Shown here: one piece after another, positions 47,724 through 55,546 of the stretch | How the letters are laid out: the number at the start of each line of letters is the position of its first letter | Position numbering within the stretch: the first letter of the stretch is position 1 | NCBI RefSeq assembly: GCF_003130585.1 | Contig: NZ_QFKX01000003.1 | Span: 248,001 to 312,000 of the forward strand | Origin: Brachybacterium endophyticum | GTDB lineage: Bacteria; Actinomycetota; Actinomycetes; Actinomycetales; Dermabacteraceae | Reading direction: 5' to 3' | Length of the DNA stretch: 64,000 nt | Made by a program: the position numbers and the translations under genes | The notes under the pieces: model-generated | What the model was told of the DNA's origin: nothing | Database searches by the model: none | The model's input: only the letters and a program-made list of their open reading frames with translations

Positions 47724-47753
47724 ATTCTACGCAGTCCCGGCGCGGATGGTCAG
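47724..47753 (-). promoter_or_regulatory. Promoter of the diiron operon
   Basis: On the minus strand CTGACC (47753-47748) and TAGAAT (47729-47724) are 18 bases apart. Predicted initiation near 47716 gives a leader of roughly 105 bases to GTG 47608. The -10 box overlaps the alternative ATG at 47725. Confidence 0.5.
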
Positions 47754-47807
47754 TCCCGCCCCCGCGGGTGAGCAGCGACCTCGCATGCCAGGTGGAGAGG
47801 GTATTGG

Positions 47808-47813
47808 TAGGTT
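47808..47813 (+). promoter_or_regulatory. -10 box of a leaderless promoter
   Basis: TAGGTT is six bases before ATG 47820; no ribosome site intervenes. Confidence 0.45.
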
Positions 47814-47819
47814 GCGAAC

Positions 47820-49829
47820 ATGACCGTTGCGCTCCCCGAGCCCCGCCGGAACGGCGCGGCGCACCGCGGAGCCGCCGGGGCGGAGGCCGGGACGGCCGCC
47901 CTCCCGCAGTCGACCGGTCCTGGCGGAGCAATCCCCTCGCTCGCGCAGCTCCGCGAAGCGCTGCGTGGTCCCGAGTCCCCGCTGCCGGCCCCGCGCACGG
48001 CAGACGAGGCCGCCGCACGGGTCCGGGACCGGACGGCATCCGGTGACCTCTCGGGAGCCCTCCGCGTCGCCAGGGTCTTCGCGGCGCTGCCCGGAACGGA
48101 CGAGGCCAGACGGGAGCTCCTGCGCGCCCGTCTGGCCGCGCACCGCGCCGCGAACGACGACGGCTCGGCGCGGGCTCTCGCCCGCGAGCTGGTCACCTCG
48201 ATCGACCGGGCGGGGTCGCCGCTGCAGGCCCGCGCGAGCGCCGAGGTGTTCGCCGAGCACCTCCGGCCGGCCCCGGACGGCAGCGACGAGGAACGACAAG
48301 CTCCGTCCGCCTCGGGGGCTCGTGGCAGGCGTCGCGCGGAGCAGACGGCGATCCCGGAGGGCCTGCTCGCCATCGTCCGTTGCGTGGAGCTCCCGCGTCC
48401 CTCCCACCTCTCCCGCATCTCTGATCCCTCCGGTATCTCCCACCCCTCCCGCGCCGCCGAGTCCCGACAGGAGCTGACCCGCCTGCAGGAGGCGCTGCAG
48501 GCGCTGCCCGCCCACACGCAGGACCTCGTGGACACCCCCGGCCCCCTGCTGGGTGTGCGGCTCGGCCAGTGCTTGGAGGCGGCGGGGCGCGAGGACGACG
48601 CCCTGCGGCTCTGCCGGGACGTCCTGGACGAGGTCGCCCACCTGCAGGCCCGCGAGGGCGGCTTCGTCGATGCCGCACGCGTGGTCATGACCGCCCATGC
48701 CGTGCTCGCCCGCGTTCTCGCCTCGCGGGATCCGATCGCAGCCGTGGGCCACTCCCTGACGGCGCTCGACGGCATGCATGAGGTCGAGGACCTCTCCCTG
48801 CGGGTCCGCCTGATCACGGATCTCCTGCGGGCGCTCGTCATGAGCGACCTGCAGGACCAGGCGAGCTTCGCCGCCGGACGACTCGCCTCCTTCGCCCGCA
48901 CGTTGCCGAGCGCCGAGCAGAAGGTGGAGCCCCTGCTGGCCGTCGGCGCCCAGCGGGTCGCGGCCAGGCGGTACGACGCCGCCGAGGTCGTGCTCGGCGA
49001 GGCCCGGAGGGCGAGCACCGAGGCGGGCGACCGCCGCGGACGCCTCGAGGCCACCCGGCTGCTGGCTCGCTCTCACCATGAGCAGGGGCACGGGCGGGAG
49101 GCCCTGGCGCACCTGCGCCGCACCGCGGCCGACGCCCGGTGGGTCGCCGACGACCTGCTCACCCCGACCCTCGAGCGCCCCCTCTACGTGCGCACCGAGC
49201 TCGACGCCGAGGCCCTCGCGCTGCGTCACGCCCTGGATCTCGCGACACCCGTGGAGGCCGCGGCGGCGGCGCGGGCGATCGTGCGCCGCGTGCGGATCGA
49301 GGATCGCGCGGGGACGATGCCGGCTCCGCTGCTCTGGGACCACGGGGTCGATGCCCGCATCGGAGCTTTGATCGCCGAGGGGATCCGGCTCGCCGAGGCC
49401 ACCACCGGCCCGACATTCACCGGCCCGACACCCACCGGCCCGACACCCGCCGGTCAGGCACCCACCGCCCCGACACGGACCGGCCCGACACCCACCGGCC
49501 CGACGGACGCGTGGGCCGCCTCCGCCGCCGCCTCGGCGCCCGTGGATCCCTCCGGCGTCGAACGCTACGAGCAGCTCTTCCGGGAAGCCGGCCGCGCACT
49601 CGAGCAGGTGCCGCACGGTCACGAGGACCGGGCCCGTTACTGGGGCGCCTATCTCGAGGACCGCCACGCGCACATGCTCGCGGCGCGCGGGGAGTTCGCG
49701 GCGGCGACGTCGGCCGGGCGGCAGGCGCTGCGCGCCTGGCAGCAACTCGGGCGGGACGAGGAGGCCGCGGGGCTGGACGAGCAGATCCGCATCTGGCGCA
49801 CCACTGACGATCGGCGCGGCACGGCGTAG
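47820..49829 (+). CDS. Hypothetical TPR-like helical repeat protein
   Basis: A 669-residue soluble protein built mostly from Ala/Leu/Arg/Glu-rich helices, with repeated helix pairs such as GQCLEAAGREDDALRLCRDV and RYDAAEVVLGEARRASTEAG that look like TPR units. A Thr/Pro linker made of 15-bp DNA repeats (49404-49506) separates the main part from a last helical segment. No catalytic motif, signal peptide or membrane helix is seen. It may be a scaffold or regulatory protein. It is divergent from the diiron operon and has its own leaderless-type promoter. Confidence 0.8.
   Translation: MTVALPEPRRNGAAHRGAAGAEAGTAALPQSTGPGGAIPSLAQLREALRGPESPLPAPRTADEAAARVRDRTASGDLSGALRVARVFAALPGTDEARRELLRARLAAHRAANDDGSARALARELVTSIDRAGSPLQARASAEVFAEHLRPAPDGSDEERQAPSASGARGRRRAEQTAIPEGLLAIVRCVELPRPSHLSRISDPSGISHPSRAAESRQELTRLQEALQALPAHTQDLVDTPGPLLGVRLGQCLEAAGREDDALRLCRDVLDEVAHLQAREGGFVDAARVVMTAHAVLARVLASRDPIAAVGHSLTALDGMHEVEDLSLRVRLITDLLRALVMSDLQDQASFAAGRLASFARTLPSAEQKVEPLLAVGAQRVAARRYDAAEVVLGEARRASTEAGDRRGRLEATRLLARSHHEQGHGREALAHLRRTAADARWVADDLLTPTLERPLYVRTELDAEALALRHALDLATPVEAAAAARAIVRRVRIEDRAGTMPAPLLWDHGVDARIGALIAEGIRLAEATTGPTFTGPTPTGPTPAGQAPTAPTRTGPTPTGPTDAWAASAAASAPVDPSGVERYEQLFREAGRALEQVPHGHEDRARYWGAYLEDRHAHMLAARGEFAAATSAGRQALRAWQQLGRDEEAAGLDEQIRIWRTTDDRRGTA
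49404..49506 (+). repeat. 15-bp minisatellite inside the TPR-like gene
   Basis: About six and a half units related to ACCGGCCCGACACCC encode a Thr-Gly-Pro-Thr-Pro pattern. Two units differ more (GCCGGTCAGGCACCC and ACCGCCCCGACACGG). In-frame copy changes would vary linker length. Confidence 0.85.
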
Positions 49830-49832
49830 CGT
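49827..49832 (+). promoter_or_regulatory. -10 box overlapping the end of the TPR-like gene
   Basis: TAGCGT, whose first three bases are the stop codon of the preceding gene, is seven bases before ATG 49840; leaderless geometry. Confidence 0.4.
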
Positions 49833-49839
49833 GGCGGGC

Positions 49840-50346
49840 ATGAACGCCATCGACACCCTCATCGAAGCGGCAGGTCGTCCGGCTGAAGCCCTCTCAGGCC
49901 TGCGCGAACGGTTCACCCCCGACATCCTCACGGCCCATCCGGGCGGCCACCCGAACTCCGTGGGGTGGCTGCTGTGGCACATCGGCCGCGAGATCGACGT
50001 GCAGCTCGCCGACCTCTCCGGCGAGGAGGAGGTGTGGAGCAGCAGCGGCTTCCGCGACCGCTTCGACCTCGGCGAGCTCGGTGACGGCGTCGGCGTCGGG
50101 CACACCGAGGAGCAGGCCCACCGGATCGTCGTCACCGACAGCGCGCTGGCCGTCGACTACGTGCAGGCGGCCACCGACGCGTTCCTCGCCTACCTGCGCA
50201 CTCTGTCCGACGAGGACCTCGACGCGGTGATCGACGACGCCTGGGATCCGCCCGTCACCCGCGGGGTCCGGCTCGTCAGCATCGTCGACGACGCCGCCCA
50301 GCACGCCGGCCAGGCGGCGTACGCCCTGGGGATCCCGAGGGGCTGA
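49840..50346 (+). CDS. DinB/DUF664-like four-helix protein
   Basis: A 168-residue protein of the DinB-like superfamily, which includes mycothiol- and bacillithiol-dependent enzymes. The metal-binding histidines are in LLWHIGREIDVQL (helix 2) and in DDAAQHAGQAAYALG (last helix), the usual H-x(n)-H-x3-H type of arrangement with one or two of the three visible. Actinobacterial members often act in mycothiol-dependent isomerisation or detoxification, but many are uncharacterised. The start ATG 49840 is favoured over GTG 49831 by the position of the -10 box. Confidence 0.85.
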   Translation: MNAIDTLIEAAGRPAEALSGLRERFTPDILTAHPGGHPNSVGWLLWHIGREIDVQLADLSGEEEVWSSSGFRDRFDLGELGDGVGVGHTEEQAHRIVVTDSALAVDYVQAATDAFLAYLRTLSDEDLDAVIDDAWDPPVTRGVRLVSIVDDAAQHAGQAAYALGIPRG

Positions 50347-50394
50347 CGTCCCCGAGCCGCCCCGCCGGCCCCGGGTCGCCCTCCCCGCGTCGAC

Positions 50395-50440
50395 GGGATC
50401 AGCGCATGCCGGCCATGGGGATCAGTGCACGCCGGCCATG
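50395..50440 (-). repeat. 23-bp tandem duplication at the end of the POT gene
   Basis: Two adjacent units (50395-50417 and 50418-50440) are identical except at two positions. The second contains the last codons and stop of the peptide transporter (MAGVH), and the first repeats them as a non-used MAGMR plus stop. Confidence 0.85.
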
Positions 50441-51942
50441 CCCTTGGTGACGGGCTTCGCGATCAGCAGCATGACGATGCCGACCGCCACCGTCACCAGT
50501 CCCGTGATGCCGAAGTAGGCGGCTTCGTGATCGACCGAGTAGAAGGTCGAGAGCGAGCCGGACAGTGCTGTGCCCAGGGCGACCGCGAGGTTGTAAAGCG
50601 CCATCATCATCACGGGGAACGCCGTCGGGGCGAGCCGCGTGGCCAGGGACAGGCCCACCGGCGAGATCGACAGCTCGCCGCAGGTGGCCACGAACATGAT
50701 CAGCACGACCCACAGCACCGGCACCGAGGCCACGGGGGCCATGGGCACGAACAGCAGGAACGCGAGGCCGACCAGCAGGATCCCCATCGCGAACTTCACC
50801 GGTGTGCCGGGCTGGCGCCGACCGAGCTTCGTCCACAGGGCGGCGAAGACGGGCGCGAGCACGAGGATGAAGAAGGGGTTGAACGACTGCGGCCATGAGA
50901 TCGGCATGATCCAGCCCAGGATGGAGCGGTTCAGCCGTTCGTCCGCGTAGACCACGAGCACGGTGAACTGCTGCTGGAACAGGGCGAAGAAGGCCGTGGT
51001 GCCGATGAACATCGGGATGAAGGCGATCACCCGGGAGCGTTCGGTGACCGTGATCTTCTTGCTGGTCAGCAGGATCGCGAAGATGACGATCGCGGCCACG
51101 GCGGAGATCCCCACCATGACGTTGGCGAGGTTCGTGGGGTTGATGACTCCCGAGAGCACCAGGACGACCACGAGCAGCACCGCGACGACGGCGATCACGG
51201 CCCAGAGCGCGTACTGCTTGCGCGGCAGAGGATCGGGGACGTGGTTGGCGTTCTTCGGCAGCGAACCGCGCGTGACGATGTACCAGACCAGGCCGATGGC
51301 CATGCCGATCGCGGCGGCCGCGAACCCGGCGTGGAAGCCGATCGACTGCTGCAGCAGCCCGGCCACGAGCGGGCCGATCAGCCCGCCGATGTTCACGCCC
51401 ATGTAGTAGATCGAGAAGCCGGCGTCGCGCTTGGGGTCGTCGATCGCGTACAGCGACCCGACCAGGGTCGCGGCGGTGGCCTTGAGGCCGCCGGAGCCGA
51501 TCGCGACGCACAGCAGACCCGCGACCAGGCCGCTCACCCCGGGCAGAACCGCCAGGGAGATGTGGCCGATCATGATCAGCACGGCGCTGAGGAACAGGGT
51601 GCGCTGGGGGCCGATGAGCCGGTCCGAGACCAGCGCGCCGAGGATGCAGAACACGTAGACCGCGCCGCCGTAGGCGCCGACGACCGAGGTCGCGACGCCC
51701 TGGTCGATCCCGAGACCGCCCTTGGTCATCGCGAAGTACATGTAGATCGCGAGGATGCCCTGCATCCCGTAGTAGCTGAAGCGCTCCCACATCTCCAGGC
51801 TGAACAGGTTCATCAGCGGCCAGGGCTGGCCGAAGAAGGTGCGCGTCCTGCCGTGGGAGGGCCCGTCGGGCGACCCGTCGGTGGGTGCGGATGCTGTGGT
51901 CTGGGCCGCGTCGGTGCGGCCCGGGGGCTGGGTGGCATTCAC
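50422..51942 (-). CDS. POT/PTR-family di- and tripeptide:proton symporter
   Basis: A 506-residue importer with about 14 hydrophobic segments. The POT signature is present as EMWERFSYYGMQGIL (E-x-x-E-R-F-x-Y-Y) in helix 1, with GGxxADxxxG-type GALVSDRLIGPQRT after helix 2 and FSIYYMGVNIGGLIGPL (PTR2 motif FYxxINxG-like) in helix 5. It imports small peptides with protons. The N-terminal 35 residues are polar. The start is GTG 51942. It is a single gene, convergent with the DinB-like gene. Confidence 0.93.
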   Translation of the reverse strand: MNATQPPGRTDAAQTTASAPTDGSPDGPSHGRTRTFFGQPWPLMNLFSLEMWERFSYYGMQGILAIYMYFAMTKGGLGIDQGVATSVVGAYGGAVYVFCILGALVSDRLIGPQRTLFLSAVLIMIGHISLAVLPGVSGLVAGLLCVAIGSGGLKATAATLVGSLYAIDDPKRDAGFSIYYMGVNIGGLIGPLVAGLLQQSIGFHAGFAAAAIGMAIGLVWYIVTRGSLPKNANHVPDPLPRKQYALWAVIAVVAVLLVVVLVLSGVINPTNLANVMVGISAVAAIVIFAILLTSKKITVTERSRVIAFIPMFIGTTAFFALFQQQFTVLVVYADERLNRSILGWIMPISWPQSFNPFFILVLAPVFAALWTKLGRRQPGTPVKFAMGILLVGLAFLLFVPMAPVASVPVLWVVLIMFVATCGELSISPVGLSLATRLAPTAFPVMMMALYNLAVALGTALSGSLSTFYSVDHEAAYFGITGLVTVAVGIVMLLIAKPVTKGMAGVH

Positions 51943-52024
51943 GGGCCGTCATGGTGCCGCGCGTTCCCCGCTCACACAAACCCAGCGGCGCTGGGGGTGA
52001 CCGAGCAGACGCGCGGAGCCGTCG

Positions 52025-52477
52025 TCAGGCGCGGGCGGAGCGCCGTCCGGAACGTCGGCCGAGGATCGCGTGATCCAGGGAGATGCGGCCGGCGCCGGCC
52101 GCGGCGAGGGCCAGGGCTCCCGCTCCGAGCGCTCCGACCAGCTCCCAGCCGCCGCCGTCGACGAAGATCCCGGCCGAGGCATGCACGAGCACGGCGGCGA
52201 CCAGCATGTCGATCGCGAGCAGGATGCCCGCCCAGGGGGTGAGCAGGCCGAGCACGAGGGCGATGCCGCCGATGAGCTCGAGGGCTGCGACGACGGGCGC
52301 GGCGAGCTCCGGCATGGGCACTCCCATCCCGGCGAAGTTCTGCGAGGTCGCGCCCAGGCCGAACTGCCAGAACTTCTGGGCGCCGTGGGCGGCGAAGACG
52401 ACGCCGAGGACGACCCGTGCGATCAGCAGGCCGAGGTCGCGGAGGGTGGAGCTTCGGTGGGCGGCGGCGGTGACCAT
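52025..52477 (-). CDS. DoxX-family membrane protein
   Basis: A 150-residue protein with four hydrophobic helices and the DoxX hallmarks LIARVVLGVVFAAHGAQKFW and LELIGGIALVLGLLTPWAG. Family members join redox-active membrane complexes or thiol defence systems (for example MRC in mycobacteria), but most are unassigned. Start ATG 52477 has GGAAGG upstream; the longer frame to 52519 is less likely. The gene is divergent from dnaB. Confidence 0.87.
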   Translation of the reverse strand: MVTAAAHRSSTLRDLGLLIARVVLGVVFAAHGAQKFWQFGLGATSQNFAGMGVPMPELAAPVVAALELIGGIALVLGLLTPWAGILLAIDMLVAAVLVHASAGIFVDGGGWELVGALGAGALALAAAGAGRISLDHAILGRRSGRRSARA

Positions 52478-52664
52478 GAGGGTCCTTCCATCGGAGGGGA
52501 CGGCCGTCCCGAGCAGCACCGGCCGCAGCAGGTGCTCGGCGGCGGGCGACCGGCACCCACGGTAATGGAAAAATCAATGAGTGTGAAGGGGTGGTGTGAC
52601 GGGGTGACGTGAAGGGGGACTGCGAACTGATCCACAGGCCCGCGAGTCGGCCGGCCATCATCCC

Positions 52665-52670
52665 TAGACT
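52665..52670 (+). promoter_or_regulatory. -10 box of the dnaB promoter
   Basis: TAGACT is six bases before GTG 52677, so dnaB is predicted to be translated from a leaderless message. Confidence 0.5.
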
Positions 52671-52676
52671 GTCCCG

Positions 52677-54056
52677 GTGACCCAGAACGACGCCTACGAA
52701 CCCGGACCGGACCGCGGACTCGAGCGCACGCCGCCCCAGGACCTCTCCGCCGAGCGCGGCGTGCTGGGCGGGATGATGCTCTCCAAGGACGCGATCGCCG
52801 ACGTCGTCGAGAAAGCGCAGGGCGGCGACTTCTACCGGCCCGCTCACGAGGTCATCTTCGAGGCGATCACCGACCTGTACTCCCGCGGCGAGCCGGCCGA
52901 CCTGGTCACCGTCTCGGACGAGCTGACCAAGCGCGGCGAGCTCCAGCGCGTGGGCGGCGGCGCCTACCTCGCGGACCTCATCGACATGGTCCCCACGGCC
53001 GCGAACGCCGGCTTCTACGCCGACATCGTCGTCGAGCGCGCGACCCTGCGCCGACTGGTGGAGGCCGGCACCCGCATCGTCCAGCTCGGCTACGCGGCCG
53101 ACGGCGGCGAGGTCGAGGAGGTCATCAACGAGGCGCAGGCGCAGGTCTACTCGGTCACCGAGCGCGGCCAGAGCGAGGACTTCCAGCCGCTCAGCGAGGT
53201 CATCGGCGGCACCATCGACGTCATCGAGGCCACCCAGAACCGCGGTGGCCAGGTCACCGGCATCCCCACCGGCTTCTCCGAGTTCGACGAGATCACGCAG
53301 GGCCTGCACCCCGGGCAGATGATCATCTTCGCGGGCCGTCCCGCGATGGGTAAGACGACCCTGGGCATGGACGTGCTGCGCTCGGCCTCGATCCACAACG
53401 GTCAGACCAGCGTCATCTTCTCCCTGGAGATGGACAAGACCGAGATCACGATGCGTCTGCTCTCGGCCGAGTCGCAGGTGCCGATGGGTCGCATGCGCGA
53501 CGGCTCGATGGACGACCGCGACTGGCAGTCGATGGCGCGGGCGATGAGCCGCATCGGCAACGCCCCGCTGTTCATGGACGACAGCGCCAACATGTCCCTG
53601 ATGGAGATCCGCGCGAAATGCCGTCGGCTCAAGCAGAAGCACGACCTCCAGCTCGTGGTCATCGACTACCTGCAGCTGATGAGCTCGGGCAAGCGCGTGG
53701 AGTCCCGTCAGCAGGAGGTCTCGGAGTTCTCGCGTGCCCTCAAGCTGCTCGCCAAGGAGCTCGAGGTCCCCGTCATCGCCATCTCGCAGCTGAACCGTGG
53801 CAGCGAGCAGCGCCAGGACAAGAAGCCGATGATGAGTGACCTGCGCGAGTCCGGCTCGATCGAGCAGGACGCCGACCTCATCGTCCTGATCCACCGCGAG
53901 GACTACTACGAGAAGGAATCGCAGCGCGCGGGCGAGGCCGATCTGATCCTGGCCAAGCACCGTAACGGCGCCGTCGGCACCATCGCCGTGGCCTTCGAGG
54001 GACACTACTCGCGCTTCAAGGACATGCCCGGCGGAGGCGGCTTCACGGGGGGCTGA
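52677..54056 (+). CDS. dnaB: Replicative DNA helicase
   Basis: The hexameric fork helicase, 459 residues. The N-terminal helical domain starts PPQDLSAERGVLGGMMLS; the RecA-like C-terminal domain has Walker A (FAGRPAMGKTTL), FSLEMDKTEI, Walker B (LVVIDYLQLM) and DLRESGSIEQDADLI. No intein is inserted, unlike in many actinobacterial dnaB genes. Expected neighbours rpsF-ssb-rpsR-rplI are not on this side. Start GTG 52677 is supported by the leaderless -10 box. Confidence 0.96.
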   Translation: MTQNDAYEPGPDRGLERTPPQDLSAERGVLGGMMLSKDAIADVVEKAQGGDFYRPAHEVIFEAITDLYSRGEPADLVTVSDELTKRGELQRVGGGAYLADLIDMVPTAANAGFYADIVVERATLRRLVEAGTRIVQLGYAADGGEVEEVINEAQAQVYSVTERGQSEDFQPLSEVIGGTIDVIEATQNRGGQVTGIPTGFSEFDEITQGLHPGQMIIFAGRPAMGKTTLGMDVLRSASIHNGQTSVIFSLEMDKTEITMRLLSAESQVPMGRMRDGSMDDRDWQSMARAMSRIGNAPLFMDDSANMSLMEIRAKCRRLKQKHDLQLVVIDYLQLMSSGKRVESRQQEVSEFSRALKLLAKELEVPVIAISQLNRGSEQRQDKKPMMSDLRESGSIEQDADLIVLIHREDYYEKESQRAGEADLILAKHRNGAVGTIAVAFEGHYSRFKDMPGGGGFTGG

Positions 54057-54154
54057 TCGCGCCCGCGCGCAGCGCCGGCCGACTCCCGGTCGGCTCCCGG
54101 CCGGCGGCGAGCCGCATCGGCGACGGCAGACGGTCCCGGCGGTGGGCCGAGAGC

Positions 54155-55135
54155 TCAGGCCAGGGCGGATCCGGTGTCGGAACCGGACAGCTCGTCGTGC
54201 AGCGCCAGCACCTGGCGCTCGCCATCGGTCGCGGGTCCCACACCGTTCCACCAGACGCGTCGACACGCGGCCGCTCGGCCCAGGGCGGACTCGTAGGAGC
54301 GCACCCACGACTCGTACTTCGCCTGCGCAGGCCCCTCGGCAGGCCAGCGCACGGACAACGCGGCACGGCCGACGCGCCACGGCTTCGGGGTCAGGCGCGC
54401 CCGATAGGAACCCTGCACCGTGCACAGGCGCACGTAGAGCGGATCGGAGTCCAGCTCCTCCAGGAGCGCGCGCGACCGATCCTCGTCCGGCCTCGCCCCG
54501 GTGCCGCTGACCAGCACGCGGAACCCCCCGCGGGTGCGATGCAGGTGCACGCCCCACTCCGGATGAGCGGCGGCGAAGGCCTGGACGCGCTCGCGGACGC
54601 GGGTTTCCTCGGGGGCCTCGGGGGTCTCGGGGGCTTCGGGGGCTGTGGGGGCACCTGGGGTCCCGTTGGTCGCCGTGGCTTCGCCCGCGGCGGAGGCGGA
54701 GGTCCGCCCCGCGGGATCGTCTGCGGAACGTCGGCCCAGCAGCCTTCCCAACAGGGAGGGACGAGGGGCGCGCGGACGCTCGGAGCGGGCATCGGTGTCG
54801 CTCCCGGCGAGATCGATGTCCGCGATCAGCACGGCGTCGGTGTTCAACACCGTCGCGCCGTAGCGGTTGCGGGTGAGCACGGCCAGGAGCGTGCCGTCGT
54901 CCCCGTGGATTTCCTGGAGGATCTCCTCGCGCACGGGCCGGCCGGGGTAGTACTCGGCCGCGCGGGAGTCCTCGATGCCGCGCGCTGCGAGGGCCGACAC
55001 CCGGGAGTCCGCCGTGGCGAGGGCGTCCTCGCGGGAGCTGGAGGATCATCCCCAGACGTCGACCGCGACGACGCCGCGTGTGCGGGAGGGCAGGTCGGCG
55101 CGGCGGGTGACCCAGAAGTGGGGGAGCGGCTGCAT
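54155..55135 (-). pseudogene. Hypothetical gene interrupted by one in-frame TGA
   Basis: From ATG 55135 the frame reads MQPLPHFWVTRRADLPSRT and continues to VWG, then meets TGA (55048-55046), and after it the same frame stays open for 297 codons to 54155. The first 29 codons fit the rest without frameshift, so one C-to-T change on the plus strand (TGG to TGA) would explain it. The downstream part contains LLAVLTRNRYGATVLNTD and IADIDLAG, a pattern I recall from a family of uncharacterised proteins in which Trp-Gly-Trp-Ser occurs at this place. If not a sequencing error, the product may restart at GTG 55000 (281 residues). A Pro/Glu/Ala-rich linker divides two domains; function unknown. Confidence 0.65.
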
Positions 55136-55546
55136 GCGGTCAGACTACGACGGGGTTCGTCGGGGTGAGGGTGGTTCGAAGGTGGGGGCGGTTCAGGGGG
55201 GGGGAGGGTGGTTCAAGGGCGTGGCGGCACAGGGGCTCGGCCGAGCGATTTCTCGGGCGTGGCGGAGCGATCTTGGGAGGGATCGTGGTCTGGGCGGGAC
55301 TAATAGCGCATCATCTGCGAAATGCTGCAGATGATGCGCTATTAGTCCCGCCGCGGCCCGAGCGGCGCCGACGACGCGGTCTGAAGAGGACGCCCCGACG
55401 CCCGGAGGGTCGACGGCCTGGACGCCCGGCGGCCTGACGGCCCGACGGCGTGGGCAGCGGCGGCATCGGCCCGGACGACGGTGGCGTTCGACGCACGCCA
55501 CCGACCCCGCGCGCCACCCCCACCCGGCGCGCGAGAGAATCATCCG
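55136..55546. other. 411-bp divergent intergenic region with G-rich tract and palindrome
   Basis: No gene is supported. It contains runs of G at 55184-55208 with quadruplex-forming spacing, three GGTTC-spaced copies around 55172-55217, and palindrome copy 3 (55293-55352). A weak GAGAAT box lies six bases before GTG 55547. Confidence 0.5.
55293..55352 (-). repeat. Dispersed palindrome, copy 3
   Basis: A 26-bp perfect stem (55293-55318 with 55327-55352) flanks the spacer GAAATGCT. Arms are identical to copy 2. Outer flanking homology (GGGCCGCGGC) lies on the right here and on the left in copies 1 and 2, so this copy is inverted by that criterion. It sits between two divergent genes, so it is not a simple terminator. 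Confidence 0.93.

Noticed and set aside
55046..55048. TGA as a selenocysteine codon
   Set aside because: No SECIS-like stem-loop follows, the family has no redox motif here, and one base change to TGG gives a sensible Trp.
51972..55049. A 1025-codon minus-strand frame beginning MILQLPRGRP
   Set aside because: It is out of frame with the broken hypothetical gene and antisense to dnaB, and shows no domain.
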